Both the position numbers and the translations under genes were made by a program. A DNA stretch of 64,000 nucleotides from Phenylobacterium sp. Root700 (GTDB taxonomy: Bacteria; Pseudomonadota; Alphaproteobacteria; Caulobacterales; Caulobacteraceae), in contig NZ_LMHT01000007.1 of assembly GCF_001429025.1 (NCBI RefSeq), positions 88,557 through 152,556 on the forward strand, given 5' to 3'. This document shows, piece after piece, positions 44,614 to 54,124 of this stretch (the first letter of the stretch is position 1; every line of letters begins with the position of its first letter). The notes below the pieces were generated by a model, which made no database searches, was not told the DNA's origin, and saw only the letters and a program-made list of their open reading frames with translations.

Positions 44614-45711
44614 CTAGACGTTGAAGCGGAAGTTCAGGACGTCGCCGTCCTGGACGACGTACTCCTTGCCTTCCTGGCGGAACTTCCCGGCTTCGCGAGC
44701 GCCAGCTTCACCCTTGAGGCGGACATAGTCCTCGTAGGCGATGGTCTCGGCGCGGATGAAGCCCTTCTCGAAGTCGGTGTGGATCACGCCGGCCGCCTGC
44801 GGGGCGGTGTCGCCCTTGTGGATGGTCCAGGCGCGGGCTTCCTTGGGACCGACGGTGAAGTAGGTCTGCAGGCCCAGCAGGTGATAGGCCTCGCGGATCA
44901 GCTTGTTCAGGCCCGGTTCGGCCAGGTCCAGGGTCTCCAGGAACTCGGCGCGCTCGGCCGGGTCCAGCATGGCGATCTCGCTCTCGATCTGGGCGGAGAT
45001 GAACACATGGTCGGCGCCGTCACGCTTGGCGCGCTCGGCCACCATGTTCGACATCTCGTTGCCGGTCGCCGCGGAAGCCTCGTCGACATTGGAGACATAG
45101 AGGGCGGGCTTGGAGGTCAGCAGCTGGAGCATCCGCCAGGCCTTGTCGTCCTCGGCGGAGACCACGGCCTTGCGGGCCGGGCGGCCGGCGTTCAGCTCGA
45201 CCAGGGCCAGTTGAACCAGGCGCAGGGTCTGGGCGCTTTCCTTGTCGCCTGCCTTGGCGCGCTTCTCCAGGTTGGAGACCCGCTTCTCCAGGCTCTCGAG
45301 GTCGGCCAGCATCAGCTCGGTCTCGATGGTCTCGAGATCGGCGAGGGGATCGACCTTGCCTTCGACATGGGTGATGTCGTCGTCGATGAAGCAGCGGGCC
45401 ACGAAGGCGACGGCGTCGCAGTCGCGGATATTGGCCAGAAACTGGTTGCCCAGGCCCTCGCCCTTGGACGCGCCGCGCACCAGGCCGGCGATGTCCACGA
45501 AGTTGATCCGCGCCGGGATGATTTCCTTGGACGGGATGACGGCCGCCAGGGCGTCCAGACGCGGCTCGGGCACGGCCACGTCGCCGGTGTTGGGCTCGAT
45601 GGTGCAGAACGGATAGTTCGCGGCCTGGGCCGCCGCGGTCTGGGTGAGCGCGTTGAACAGGGTCGATTTGCCGACGTTCGGCAGACCGACGATGGCGACT
45701 TTAAGGGCCAT
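44614..45711 (-). CDS. ychF: Redox-regulated ATPase YchF (Obg-like)
   Basis: A 365-residue Obg-family protein that prefers ATP over GTP and associates with ribosomes. It has the P-loop GLPNVGKS, switch motif DIAGLVRGASKGEGLGNQFL, and YVSNVDE where GTPases would have NKxD, which explains ATP use. A coiled-coil insertion (LADLESLEKRVSNLEKRAKAG) and a C-terminal TGS domain ending VQDGDVLNFRFNV complete it. The pth gene ends 65 bp upstream on the same strand. Confidence 0.96.
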   Translation of the reverse strand: MALKVAIVGLPNVGKSTLFNALTQTAAAQAANYPFCTIEPNTGDVAVPEPRLDALAAVIPSKEIIPARINFVDIAGLVRGASKGEGLGNQFLANIRDCDAVAFVARCFIDDDITHVEGKVDPLADLETIETELMLADLESLEKRVSNLEKRAKAGDKESAQTLRLVQLALVELNAGRPARKAVVSAEDDKAWRMLQLLTSKPALYVSNVDEASAATGNEMSNMVAERAKRDGADHVFISAQIESEIAMLDPAERAEFLETLDLAEPGLNKLIREAYHLLGLQTYFTVGPKEARAWTIHKGDTAPQAAGVIHTDFEKGFIRAETIAYEDYVRLKGEAGAREAGKFRQEGKEYVVQDGDVLNFRFNV

Positions 45712-45775
45712 GTCGTCCTCTAGGATTGGGTCGGCGCCGGTTTAGCGGACGCGGGAGAAAATGTCGTCAGGCCAG

Positions 45776-46387
45776 TCAGCCGCGGCCCTGCGGGATGTCG
45801 CTCTTGTCGGCCGGGGCCAGGCGCATGACCTCGGTTTGGTACTTCTCGTCTTCGCCGGCGGCCAACAGCGGCGCGGCGTCGGCCACCGCCCCCAGCAGGT
45901 CGGCGACCCATTGCTGGTCGACCTTGTGGAAATCCGACAGCACGTGGCCCTGGACGCGGTCCTTGTGCCCCGGATGGCCGACGCCGAGACGGGCGCGGCG
46001 GAAATCGGGGCCGATATGGGCGGTGAGGGAGCGGACGCCGTTATTGCCCGCCGCGCCGCCGCCCGTCTTCATGCGGAAGCGGCCCGGCGCCATGTCGATC
46101 TCGTCGTAGAACAGTACGAGGTCGGCGGGCTTCAGCTTGTAGAACTTGAGCGCCTCAGCCGCAGCTCGGCCGCTCTCGTTGTAATAGGTCTGGGGTTTCA
46201 GGATCAGGGCGCGAACCGCGCCGCCTGGCGTCTCGATCTCCCCCTCGCGGACGAGGGAGGAGAAACGAGAGCGTTCGGGACCAAAGCGCCAACGGCGCCC
46301 GATCTGGTCCACGGCCATGAAGCCGATATTGTGCCGGTTGCCCGCATAGCGGGCTCCCGGATTACCTTGGCCGCAAAGGACAAGCAT
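45776..46387 (-). CDS. pth: Peptidyl-tRNA hydrolase
   Basis: A 203-residue enzyme that recycles peptidyl-tRNA. It starts MLVLCGQGNPGARYAGNRHNIGFMAVD, containing the catalytic His in NRHNIGF. KPQTYYNESG, the Asp in DEIDMAPGRFRMKTGGGAAGNNGVRS and the tRNA-binding HPGHKDRVQGHVLSDF follow. It is downstream of the rplY gene (32-bp gap), the common rplY-pth-ychF order. Confidence 0.96.
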   Translation of the reverse strand: MLVLCGQGNPGARYAGNRHNIGFMAVDQIGRRWRFGPERSRFSSLVREGEIETPGGAVRALILKPQTYYNESGRAAAEALKFYKLKPADLVLFYDEIDMAPGRFRMKTGGGAAGNNGVRSLTAHIGPDFRRARLGVGHPGHKDRVQGHVLSDFHKVDQQWVADLLGAVADAAPLLAAGEDEKYQTEVMRLAPADKSDIPQGRG

Positions 46388-46419
46388 ACGATCTCCTCGC
46401 GAAGAAGAGATCGTTTCGC

Positions 46420-47031
46420 TTACTCGGCGGTCGAGCCGGCTTCGTCAGCCGCGGCGTCGGCCGAGGCGGAAGCCGAAGAGCCGGCCAGGGTGGCGACGAC
46501 GAAGTCGCGATCCAGGGCGGCGACGACGCCCTTGGGCAGTTCGAAGGCCGACATGCGGATGGTGTCGCCGATGTCCAGGCCGGTCAGATCGCAGACCAGC
46601 TCTTCCGGAATGGCGTCGGCCGGGCAGGACAGCTCAACGTCGTGACGGACGATGTTCAGCGTGCCGCCCTTCTTGAGGCCCGGCGAGGCCTCGTGGTTCT
46701 TGAAGTGCACCGGCACGGCGATCTTGATCAGCTGATGCTCGCCGACGCGGAACAGGTCGAAGTGCACCGGCACGTCGGTGACGGGGTCCATGTCGATCGC
46801 CTTGGCGATGACGGCTTGGGTTTCGTCGCCGTGCTTCAGGGTCACCAGGTGGCCCAGCAGCTTGCCGGTGTAGAGCGCCTTGCGGAACTCGTTCGCCTTC
46901 ACGGCGACGGCCACGGGATCCTTGTCACCGCCGTACAGCACGCCGGGGACCAAGCCCGCGCGGCGGGTTTCACGCGCGCCACCGGTTCCAGTGCGCTCGC
47001 GGAGTTCAACGTTCAGGATGATATCGGCCAT
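46420..47031 (-). CDS. rplY: 50S ribosomal protein L25 (CTC family)
   Basis: A 203-residue long-form bL25/Ctc protein that binds 5S rRNA. The N-terminal L25 domain starts IILNVELRERTGTGGARETRRAGLVPGVLYGG and includes DPVTDVPVHFDLFRV. A beta-rich C-terminal domain follows (LNIVRHDVELSCPADAIPEELVCDLTGLDIGDTI). The tail is acidic and Ala/Ser-rich (SASASADAAADEAGSTAE). It heads the rplY-pth-ychF group. Confidence 0.95.
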   Translation of the reverse strand: MADIILNVELRERTGTGGARETRRAGLVPGVLYGGDKDPVAVAVKANEFRKALYTGKLLGHLVTLKHGDETQAVIAKAIDMDPVTDVPVHFDLFRVGEHQLIKIAVPVHFKNHEASPGLKKGGTLNIVRHDVELSCPADAIPEELVCDLTGLDIGDTIRMSAFELPKGVVAALDRDFVVATLAGSSASASADAAADEAGSTAE

Positions 47032-47157
47032 GGCCTTGCCTCAAAACGAAGCCGCCGCGCGATAACCCGCGCGGCGACGGAACGACCCCTTTGGGCCGAA
47101 AGGTGCGCGTAGATACACAAAACCCAGGCCCGTGGCAACGGCCGGTCGCGAGGAATT

Positions 47158-48198
47158 CTACCGCTTCTTGGCGGGTTTCTTCGCGGGCTTTTTCGGCGGG
47201 GTCACTTTGTAGGTCGCGTTGGGGCGCACGGTGGGCACGAACCGGGCCTCATAGGGCTCGGGAAGGCCGGAGGCTTTGATCACGCAGCGGGCCGTATCCA
47301 TCATGGCGTGCTGGCCCAGGCAGAAGACGTCCTCGTAGTGCGGCTTGGCCACGGCCAGGCACTGATAGAGGTTCAGCTTGGCCATGTTGGCGCAGGACGC
47401 GATGTTCGGCTCGACCATGATGGCGTTGATGGTTTCGAGATTCGGTTCGCTGGCGTGGCCGAGGATGGCCAGGGCGGCGACGGCAAGGCTGCGAATCACC
47501 ACCGGGGTGAAGGGCGGCGTGATCGGCGCTCCGGTCAGGCCCAGGGTGGGGCTGCCCAGCGTCGCCTGCTGCAGGCGGGCGGTCTCGGCGACGTCGCCCA
47601 CCACCGGCGTGGCGCTCAGGGTCTTGGCCTGCGACAGGCGCAGGTCGCGGCCGACGATGTCGGACTTGGACCAGGCCTGCTTCTGCACGTCGTAGGCGGC
47701 CTGCTTCACCGTCTTGCCGACTTCGTAGAACTTGTTGCCGTCGGCCCCGAGGGCGGCGACCACTAGGCCCGCGGCGCTGCCGGAGCCCTGCAGCCCGACC
47801 ACATAGGCCGGGTCCTTCATGATCTCGTAGGCGATCTGCTGGCGTTGCTCGGCGGAGCCGGCGTAGACGCGCACGCCGGCGACGAAGGCCGGGTCCTGCA
47901 GCGCGACGATGGCGCCGTAGGAGATCGCGCCCCGCAGGAACTGCTTGGGCTCATAGGAGGCGCCGACCTTCATGGCCTGGGCGATGGCCGGGCCGTCGAC
48001 GAAGCCCGGCGCGATCGCCGAGGCGCGGTCCATGTAATAGCGATAGGCGCTGGCCTGCTCGATCAGCTTGGGCGCCAGGACGATCGGCGGCGCGGCCTTT
48101 TGGGCGGGCTTGGCTGGAGGCGGCGCGGCGCAGGCGCTCAGAACGGCGGCGATAGCGATAGCGGAGACCGTCAGGCCCGCGCGAAAAGCGGAATTCAT
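47158..48198 (-). CDS. Putative lipoprotein, unknown function
   Basis: A 346-residue protein with a lipoprotein signal MNSAFRAGLTVSAIAIAAVLSAC. The mature part starts with a Pro/Ala/Lys linker, then a helical domain (AYRYYMDRASAIAPGFVDGPAIAQAMKVG, GAISYGAIVALQDPAFVAGVRVYAG). A cysteine-containing region is CANMAKLNLYQCLAVAKPHYEDVFCLGQH. The C-terminus is a basic PPKKPAKKPAKKR tail. Location would be the outer or inner membrane facing the periplasm. I do not recognise a named domain. It lies between rplY and prs. Confidence 0.75.
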   Translation of the reverse strand: MNSAFRAGLTVSAIAIAAVLSACAAPPPAKPAQKAAPPIVLAPKLIEQASAYRYYMDRASAIAPGFVDGPAIAQAMKVGASYEPKQFLRGAISYGAIVALQDPAFVAGVRVYAGSAEQRQQIAYEIMKDPAYVVGLQGSGSAAGLVVAALGADGNKFYEVGKTVKQAAYDVQKQAWSKSDIVGRDLRLSQAKTLSATPVVGDVAETARLQQATLGSPTLGLTGAPITPPFTPVVIRSLAVAALAILGHASEPNLETINAIMVEPNIASCANMAKLNLYQCLAVAKPHYEDVFCLGQHAMMDTARCVIKASGLPEPYEARFVPTVRPNATYKVTPPKKPAKKPAKKR

Positions 48199-48319
48199 CC
48201 TGCGCCTTCCCCAATTAAACAGGCGCGCGAAGCATCGCGCCGTGAACGGGCGAGAATGTGACCGCCCATGCTTAACGGAAATACACCAAGCTTGACCGTA
48301 ACGAGGCCAATCCTGTGGA

Positions 48320-49255
48320 TCAGTCGAAGAGTTTGGAGACCGATTCTTCGTTGGCGATCCGGCGGATGGCTTCGCCCAGCAGCTTGTCGCAGCTGACATA
48401 GCGAATCTTGCCGCCGTCGCCGGCGCGTTCCGGGGCTGGGATGGAGTCGGTCATGACCAGCTCCTTGAGCACCGAGTTGTTCACGCGCTCGACGGCCGCG
48501 CCCGACATGACGCCGTGGGTCACGTAGGCCGACACCTCCAGGGCGCCGCCATCGACCAGGGCCTGGGCCGCGTTGCAGAGCGTGCCGCCGCCGTCGATCA
48601 TGTCGTCGAACAGGATGCAGCGACGACCAGCCACGTCACCGATGACGTTGGCCACTTCGCTCTTGCCCGGACCCGAGCGGCGCTTGTCGACGATCGCCAG
48701 TTCGGCGTTGAGCCGGCTGGCCACCGCCAGCGCCCGGACCACTCCGCCCACGTCGGGCGAGACGATCATGATGTCGGACGGCTTCTCGTAGTTTTCCTTG
48801 ATGTCGGCCGCCAGCAGCGGCGCCGACAGCAGGTTGTCGGTGGGGATGTCGAAGAAGCCTTGGATCTGACCGGAGTGCAGATCCATGGTCAGCACCCGGT
48901 CGGCGCCGGCGCGCTCGATCAGGTTGGCGACCAGCTTGGCCGAAATCGGGGTGCGGCCCCCGGTCTTCCGGTCCTGCCGGGCGTAGCCGAAATAGGGCAT
49001 CACCGCGGTGATCCGCTTGGCCGACGCGCGCTTCAGCGCATCGATGCAGACCAGCAGCTCCATCAGGTTGTCGTTGGCCGGGTAGTTGGTCGACTGCAGA
49101 ATGAAGACGTCCTCGCCGCGGACATTCTCATCGATCGTCACCCAGACTTCGTTGTCGGCGAAGCGTTTGACCTGGGCCCGCGTGAGCGGGAGATCCAGGT
49201 GGGAGGCCACAGCCTCGGCCAGCGCGCGGTTGGAGTTGCCGGCCAGCAGCTTCAT
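48320..49255 (-). CDS. prs: Ribose-phosphate pyrophosphokinase
   Basis: A 311-residue PRPP synthase, the source of PRPP for nucleotide, His and Trp synthesis. Landmarks are [45 protein letters not shown], the ATP loop [27 protein letters not shown] and the PRPP-binding [18 protein letters not shown]. Length is normal for the class I enzyme. The lipoprotein gene is downstream, and the Ca2+/H+ antiporter is divergent across about 140 bp. Confidence 0.96.
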   Translation of the reverse strand: MKLLAGNSNRALAEAVASHLDLPLTRAQVKRFADNEVWVTIDENVRGEDVFILQSTNYPANDNLMELLVCIDALKRASAKRITAVMPYFGYARQDRKTGGRTPISAKLVANLIERAGADRVLTMDLHSGQIQGFFDIPTDNLLSAPLLAADIKENYEKPSDIMIVSPDVGGVVRALAVASRLNAELAIVDKRRSGPGKSEVANVIGDVAGRRCILFDDMIDGGGTLCNAAQALVDGGALEVSAYVTHGVMSGAAVERVNNSVLKELVMTDSIPAPERAGDGGKIRYVSCDKLLGEAIRRIANEESVSKLFD

Positions 49256-49396
49256 CAGACCCTCAGGGGCAATGGTGTCGGTGTTGCGCGGGCTTTTAGC
49301 AGGGCCATGCGGAGGGGCAAGAGCCCACGCGCCACAGTCGGTGCGAATGACGCGTCCGTGCCTCGCGCCACGGCCATGCTTCGTCTAGGGTGCGGC

Positions 49397-50473
49397 ATGC
49401 CCAAAATCGGACTCCCGGCCTGGACTTGGCTCTCTCCCATCGTTGGCGCGCTGCTGTTGTTTGGCGCAAAGCTCGGCGGGCCGTTCAACATTGTCCTGGC
49501 CGTGGGGCTGATCGCCTGCGTGCTGGCCGCGGTGCACCATGCCGAGGTTGTGGCCCATAAGATCGGCGAGCCCTACGGCACCCTGGTCCTGGCGGTCGCG
49601 GTGACGGTCATCGAGGTGGCGCTGATCGTCTCGCTGATGCTGTCGGGAGGCGAGGCCGCCTCCGGCCTGGCGCGCGACACGGTGTTCGCCGCCATCATGA
49701 TCATCCTCAACGGGATCGTCGGCCTCTGCTTGCTGGTCGGCGGCGCCCGCCACCTTGAACAGAAGTTCGGTCAGGCCGGGGTCAGCGCCGCGCTGGCCAC
49801 CCTGGCCGCGTTGACGATCCTCACCCTGGTGCTGCCCAACTACACCACCAGCACGCCTGGCCCGGTCTACTCGGGAAGCCAGCTGGCCTTCGTCGGCCTG
49901 GTCTCGCTGGTGCTCTACGGAACCTTCGTGCTGGTTCAGGCGGTTCGGCACCGCGACTACTTCCTGCCCAGCGGCCCCAAGGCCCATGACGAGGAAGCCC
50001 ACGCCGCGCCGCCGACGGCGCTGGACGCCTGGATCAGCCTTGGCCTGCTCGTCGTCGCGCTGGTGACCGTGGTGCTGCTGGCCAAATCGCTGGCGCCGAC
50101 CATCGAACAGGCCGTGGCGGGCGCCGGCGCGCCGAAGGCGGTGGTCGGGGTGATCATCGCCGCCCTCGTGCTGCTTCCCGAGAGCCTGGCGGCCGTGCGG
50201 GCGGCGCGCGCCAACCGGCTCCAGACCAGCCTGAACCTGGCGCTCGGCTCGGCGCTGGCCTCCATCGGCCTGACCATCCCGGTGGTCGCGGTGGTGTCGC
50301 TGGTGATGGAGTGGCCGCTGTCGCTTGGCCTCGACGCCAAGGCGATGGTGCTGCTGATGCTGACCTTGATCGTCACCACCCTGTCGCTGGGCACCGGGCG
50401 GACCACCGTGCTGCAGGGCGTCGTCCACCTGGTGATCTTCGCGGTCTACCTGTTCACGACGATCGTGCCTTAG
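49397..50473 (+). CDS. Calcium/proton antiporter (ChaA-like)
   Basis: A 358-residue membrane protein with about ten helices, in the CaCA family. Two alpha repeats carry the ion-binding motifs: GTLVLAVAVTVIEVALIVSLM in the N-terminal half and AALVLLPESLAAVRAARANRLQTSLNLALGSALASIGLTIPVV in the C-terminal half. These match ChaA-type Ca2+(Na+, K+)/H+ exchangers. The ATG at 49397 was chosen. The stop overlaps the convergent pgeF stop by 4 bp. Confidence 0.87.
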   Translation: MPKIGLPAWTWLSPIVGALLLFGAKLGGPFNIVLAVGLIACVLAAVHHAEVVAHKIGEPYGTLVLAVAVTVIEVALIVSLMLSGGEAASGLARDTVFAAIMIILNGIVGLCLLVGGARHLEQKFGQAGVSAALATLAALTILTLVLPNYTTSTPGPVYSGSQLAFVGLVSLVLYGTFVLVQAVRHRDYFLPSGPKAHDEEAHAAPPTALDAWISLGLLVVALVTVVLLAKSLAPTIEQAVAGAGAPKAVVGVIIAALVLLPESLAAVRAARANRLQTSLNLALGSALASIGLTIPVVAVVSLVMEWPLSLGLDAKAMVLLMLTLIVTTLSLGTGRTTVLQGVVHLVIFAVYLFTTIVP

Positions 50474-51243
50474 ACGAGAGCGATGGCCGAGAGCAGGCGG
50501 CCGAAGTCCGGTTCGCCCTGCTTGAACGCCCGGCGGTTGGAGAAGAACAGCTCGCCCTCCGCGCAGGTGTCGCGGCCGACCCATTCGCAGGTCTCGACGC
50601 CAGCGGTGCGCAGGCGATGCAGGACGAAGGCGGGCAGGTCGAACATGCGCTTGTCGGCGGCTTCGCCGGGCATGAAGAACGCGGCGTTGCCCGCGTCGTC
50701 GGCCGTGAAGCGTTCGAGGAACTCCAGACCGACCTCGTAGGACGCCGGCCCGATGCAGGGGCCGACCACGGCGACGATCCGCGAGGGCTGCGCGCCTAGG
50801 GCCTGCATCTGGACGATGGTCGCTTCGGCCACGCCGGTCAGGGCGCCTTTCCATCCGGCATGGGCCGCGCCGACGACGCCGGCCCTCGGGTCGGCGAACA
50901 GGATCGGCGCGCAGTCGGCGGCCAGGGCGCCGCAGACCAGGCCTCGCCGGTCGGTCACCACGCCGTCGGCCTCAGGGCGGTTATCGCCCCAGGGGCCGTC
51001 GGCGATCAGGGCTGTGGCCGAATGGATCTGGTAGCAGGTGTCCAGCGCCTCGGGGCCGACCCCGAAATGCGCCGCCGCCCGTCGCCGGTTCTCCACGACG
51101 TCCTCGGCCGCGTCGGCCGAGCCGCGTCCGACATTGAGGCTGTCGTAGATGCCGCTCGAGACCCCGCCCTTGCGGGTGAAGAAGGCATGGCGAACCCCCG
51201 CCAGATCGAGCAGGGGCGAGGTGATCACGGGCAGGTCGGTCAA
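50470..51243 (-). CDS. pgeF: YfiH/PgeF laccase-domain protein (peptidoglycan editing factor)
   Basis: A 257-residue multicopper-oxidase-like (DUF152) protein, which in E. coli edits cytoplasmic peptidoglycan precursors; older annotation is polyphenol oxidase. Features are VRHAFFTRKGGVSSGIYDSLNVGRGS, the metal Cys in CGALAADCAPILFAD and the His in VVGAAHAGWKG. The start is most likely the TTG at 51243, which overlaps the midA stop (TTGA) and gives the family-like MTDLPVITSPLLDLAGV; the GTG at 51228 is an alternative. Confidence 0.9.
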   Translation of the reverse strand: MTDLPVITSPLLDLAGVRHAFFTRKGGVSSGIYDSLNVGRGSADAAEDVVENRRRAAAHFGVGPEALDTCYQIHSATALIADGPWGDNRPEADGVVTDRRGLVCGALAADCAPILFADPRAGVVGAAHAGWKGALTGVAEATIVQMQALGAQPSRIVAVVGPCIGPASYEVGLEFLERFTADDAGNAAFFMPGEAADKRMFDLPAFVLHRLRTAGVETCEWVGRDTCAEGELFFSNRRAFKQGEPDFGRLLSAIALV

Positions 51244-52295
51244 GTCAGGTCCTCGAAACCGGGCGGGACGAAGCCCGGCGTATGGATGCAGGCGACCTTG
51301 AACAACTCGCCCATCTGGTCGGGAGAGACTAGGCGCTCGAGTTGCCGTTCGATCTCCTGGGCGCGGTCGGGGCGGGCGGCGGCCAGGGCCTCGGCGCGCG
51401 AGCCGACGCCCAGGCGCACCAGGAATTCGCCCTGGGTCAGGATCTGGGCCGTCGCGGCGCCTTGCGCGTGGGCGGCGGCCAGCACGGCGGGGAAGTCGGC
51501 GTGGACGGTGAGGTCGGCCTCGCCGGGCGCGGCCAGCGGGCTCTCCTTCTGGTGCTTGCGCAGCGCTTGGAGCGTGTCGCCGAAACCTGGCGTCGCGCGG
51601 CCATAGTCGATCAGCAGGGCCGCGCCGCCGTCGACGGTGATCCGCGCGGCGAGTTCGGCCCCCAGGGCGGCCTGGGCCGGGGCCTGTTCGAGGATGGCGC
51701 CGACCGGCGCCTCGCGCGGCAGCGGCGGCGTGTGGGCCAGGCCGAAGGCGAGCTCGCCGGCGTCGTCGACCCCCACCATGCGTTCGGCCCATCCGCGCTC
51801 GGTACGCACGAACTGGCGCGCGGGCAGGCAGTCGAGCAGTTCGTTGGCCACCAGCAGGATCGGTGCGTCGCCCGGAACCTCGGCCAGCGACGCCGCCCAT
51901 GACACCCGGTCGCCCAGGGTCTGGCGCTGGCGGTCGCGCAGGGGCGTGGAGACCTCGACCAGCCAGACCTCGGCGGCGTCGGTGAACTCCGGCGACAGCC
52001 GCGCGGCGCGCAGCAGGTCGCTCATCAGGGTGCCGTCGCCAGGGCCGATCTCGACCAGCCGGAAGGGGGTGGGGCTGCCCAGCCGGATCCAGCTCTCGAC
52101 CGCCCACAGTCCGATGAGTTCGCCGAACATCTGGCTGACCAGCGGCGCGGTGATGAAGTCGCCGCCCGCGCCCAGGGCCGGGCGCGTGGCGTAGTAGCCG
52201 AAGTCCGGGTCGTGCAGGCAGGCGGTCATGTACTGCGCGACCGTCAAGGGCCCGCTGGCCCGGATCTGGGCCGTCAGGCGGTCGCGCAAGGTCAT
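51240..52295 (-). CDS. SAM-dependent methyltransferase, MidA/NDUFAF7 family
   Basis: A 351-residue member of the DUF185 family, whose mitochondrial counterpart methylates an arginine in complex I subunit NDUFS2. Motifs are LTVAQYMTACLHDPDFGYYATR, GGDFITAPLVSQMFGELIGLW, the SAM motif LVEIGPGDGTLMSDLLRA and LLVANELLDCLPARQF. In bacteria the target is not well established. Its ATG overlaps the lgt stop by 4 bp and its own stop overlaps the pgeF start, so lgt-midA-pgeF form one coupled unit. Confidence 0.9.
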   Translation of the reverse strand: MTLRDRLTAQIRASGPLTVAQYMTACLHDPDFGYYATRPALGAGGDFITAPLVSQMFGELIGLWAVESWIRLGSPTPFRLVEIGPGDGTLMSDLLRAARLSPEFTDAAEVWLVEVSTPLRDRQRQTLGDRVSWAASLAEVPGDAPILLVANELLDCLPARQFVRTERGWAERMVGVDDAGELAFGLAHTPPLPREAPVGAILEQAPAQAALGAELAARITVDGGAALLIDYGRATPGFGDTLQALRKHQKESPLAAPGEADLTVHADFPAVLAAAHAQGAATAQILTQGEFLVRLGVGSRAEALAAARPDRAQEIERQLERLVSPDQMGELFKVACIHTPGFVPPGFEDLT

Positions 52296-53143
52296 GGCTT
52301 GGCTGGCGCCGGGGCGTCAGCCGGGGCGTCGGCGACGGTCGCCAGCGGCTCGCGCAGGCCCCGCCAGATCAACCAGACCCCGCCAATGACCATCGGCGCG
52401 CTCAACATCATCCCCATGGTCAGGCCCAGGGGGAATTGCTCCAGATAGCGGTCGGGCTCGCGGAAGTTCTCCACGAAGGTCCGGAACACCGCGTAGCCCA
52501 GGAAGAAGACGCCGGCGACCACGCCGCGCCGCTGCAGCAGCTTGGCCCCATGGGTCGCCCAGCGCAGGATCAGGAAGAGCACGAGGCCTTCCAACGCCGC
52601 TTCATAGAGCTGGCTGGGGTGGCGGGTCATGATCCCGGCCTGCGGGAAGACGAACGCCCACGGCACGTCGGTGGGACGGCCCCAGAGCTCGCCGTTGATG
52701 AAGTTGGCGATGCGGCCGAAGAACAGCCCGATTGGCGCTGCGGCGGTGATCGCATCACCCATCCGCAGGACGTCGATCTTGTTGACGCGAGCGAAGGCGA
52801 AGACCGCGATCAGCACGCCCAAGGCGCCGCCATGGAAGCTCATGCCGCCGTTCCAGACCTTCAGGATCTCCAGCGGATCAGTGAAGATCAGCGACGGCGT
52901 ATAGAAGAGAACGTGGCCGAGACGGCCGCCGAGGATGATGCCGAGCGTGATCCACAGGATCAGATCGTCCAGTTGGGCGGTGGTCGCCGGCGCTCCACGC
53001 GGCCCCCAGAGGCTCTGATTCTTGATCAGCCCCGCGACATAGCGCCACCCCAGCAGGATGCCGGCCACATAGGCCAAGGCGTACCAGCGGATTGCGAAAG
53101 GCCCGATCTGCAAGAGAACGGGGTCGAAGTCGGGGAACGGCAA
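52292..53143 (-). CDS. lgt: Prolipoprotein diacylglyceryl transferase
   Basis: A 283-residue inner-membrane enzyme with about seven helices that lipidates the lipobox cysteine of prolipoproteins. The signature GRIANFINGELWGRPTDVPWAFVFP is complete. FAIRWYALAYVAGILLGWRY and GGMSFHGGALGVLIAV are also typical. The C-terminus is Ala/Pro-rich (VADAPADAPAPAKP). It is first in the lgt-midA-pgeF group and divergent from ubiK. Its products would modify the lipoproteins encoded in this window. Confidence 0.96.
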   Translation of the reverse strand: MPFPDFDPVLLQIGPFAIRWYALAYVAGILLGWRYVAGLIKNQSLWGPRGAPATTAQLDDLILWITLGIILGGRLGHVLFYTPSLIFTDPLEILKVWNGGMSFHGGALGVLIAVFAFARVNKIDVLRMGDAITAAAPIGLFFGRIANFINGELWGRPTDVPWAFVFPQAGIMTRHPSQLYEAALEGLVLFLILRWATHGAKLLQRRGVVAGVFFLGYAVFRTFVENFREPDRYLEQFPLGLTMGMMLSAPMVIGGVWLIWRGLREPLATVADAPADAPAPAKP

Positions 53144-53226
53144 GGCATATGTCTCCGAAAGCGTCGCCTGTGGGTTTAGACGAGAAGCCCTTCGCTTTCA
53201 TCCCCCGCCGGGCCATATAGGAAGCT

Positions 53227-53472
53227 ATGCAGACCCAGAATCCCTTCCTGGACGAATTCGCGAAGCTCACCAACGCCGCCATGGGCCTCGCCCAGACGGC
53301 CGGCGAGGAGGCTAAGGCCGCGTTCCGCAGCCAGGGCGACCGTTTCGCCGCTGAACTCGACCTGATCCGCCGCGATGAATTCGAGGCGCTCAAGGCCGAG
53401 ATCGCGGCTCTGCGCGCCGAGCTCGAGGCGCTGAAATCCGCGGCGCCGAAGAAGGCCGCCAAGAAAGACTAG
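53227..53472 (+). CDS. ubiK: UbiK-family (BMFP) accessory factor
   Basis: An 81-residue protein with the BMFP pattern: FLDEFAKLTNAAMGLAQTAGEEAKAAFRSQGDRF followed by the coiled coil DEFEALKAEIAALRAELEALK and a basic KKAAKKD tail. E. coli UbiK is an accessory factor for ubiquinone synthesis and forms a trimer through this coiled coil. It lies divergent from lgt by 83 bp. The 139-bp gap after it shows no further gene. Confidence 0.88.
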   Translation: MQTQNPFLDEFAKLTNAAMGLAQTAGEEAKAAFRSQGDRFAAELDLIRRDEFEALKAEIAALRAELEALKSAAPKKAAKKD

Positions 53473-53611
53473 ATTCCAAACACGCGAATGTGGCTCGCCC
53501 GGGGAAAGAAGCCGGTGACGGACACAGCGCGAAGCAGCTTAATTTCAAGATCGCAGGCGATTCGGGGGCCCGCTCGGCCTCCACGCCATCTGCGAAAGGA
53601 CCGCCGGTCTT

Positions 53612-54115
53612 ATGGACACGCCTCAGTCTGACGAAGACGTCCTGGTCACCCTCGACCCGCTCGACGTTGTCGAGCACGTCCTGACGGCCGAGAACCTCCA
53701 GTTCGATCGTACCGAGGATGGCGATCTCGCCTTCACGCTCGCCGGCGACTGGAAGGACTACGAGCTTTGGTTCGCATGGCGGCCGGAAGCTGACTGCCTT
53801 CAGCTCTGCCTGTCCATCGACCAACAGGTCACTCCGGAACAACGCCCCGCCGCTTTCGAGCTGGTCTCGACGCTGAACCAGCGTGTCTGGCTCGGTCACT
53901 TCGAGGTCTGGGACGACGGCGAGATCATCTTCCGCCACGCCATGTCGCTGATGACCGGCGAGCGGCCGAGCCTGGCCCAGGCCGCCGCGATGATCGACGT
54001 GGCGATGGAGGCGGCCGACCGCTTCTATCCGGCCTTCGACTTCCTGGTGGGGGGCTCGAAGTCGCCGGCGGACGCGATCGCCGCCTGCATGTTCGAGACC
54101 GTCGGCGAGGCTTAA
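53612..54115 (+). CDS. YbjN domain protein
   Basis: A 167-residue protein matching the YbjN family (type III secretion chaperone-like fold): DPLDVVEHVLTAENLQFDRTEDGDLAFTLAGDW, RPAAFELVSTLNQRVWLGHFEVWDDGEIIFRHAM, and a C-terminal DRFYPAFDFLVGG. Exact role is unknown in this group. The ATG at 53612 was chosen. It is followed after 9 bp by proC, so the two may be co-transcribed. Confidence 0.83.
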   Translation: MDTPQSDEDVLVTLDPLDVVEHVLTAENLQFDRTEDGDLAFTLAGDWKDYELWFAWRPEADCLQLCLSIDQQVTPEQRPAAFELVSTLNQRVWLGHFEVWDDGEIIFRHAMSLMTGERPSLAQAAAMIDVAMEAADRFYPAFDFLVGGSKSPADAIAACMFETVGEA

Positions 54116-54124
54116 GAGCGTTCC

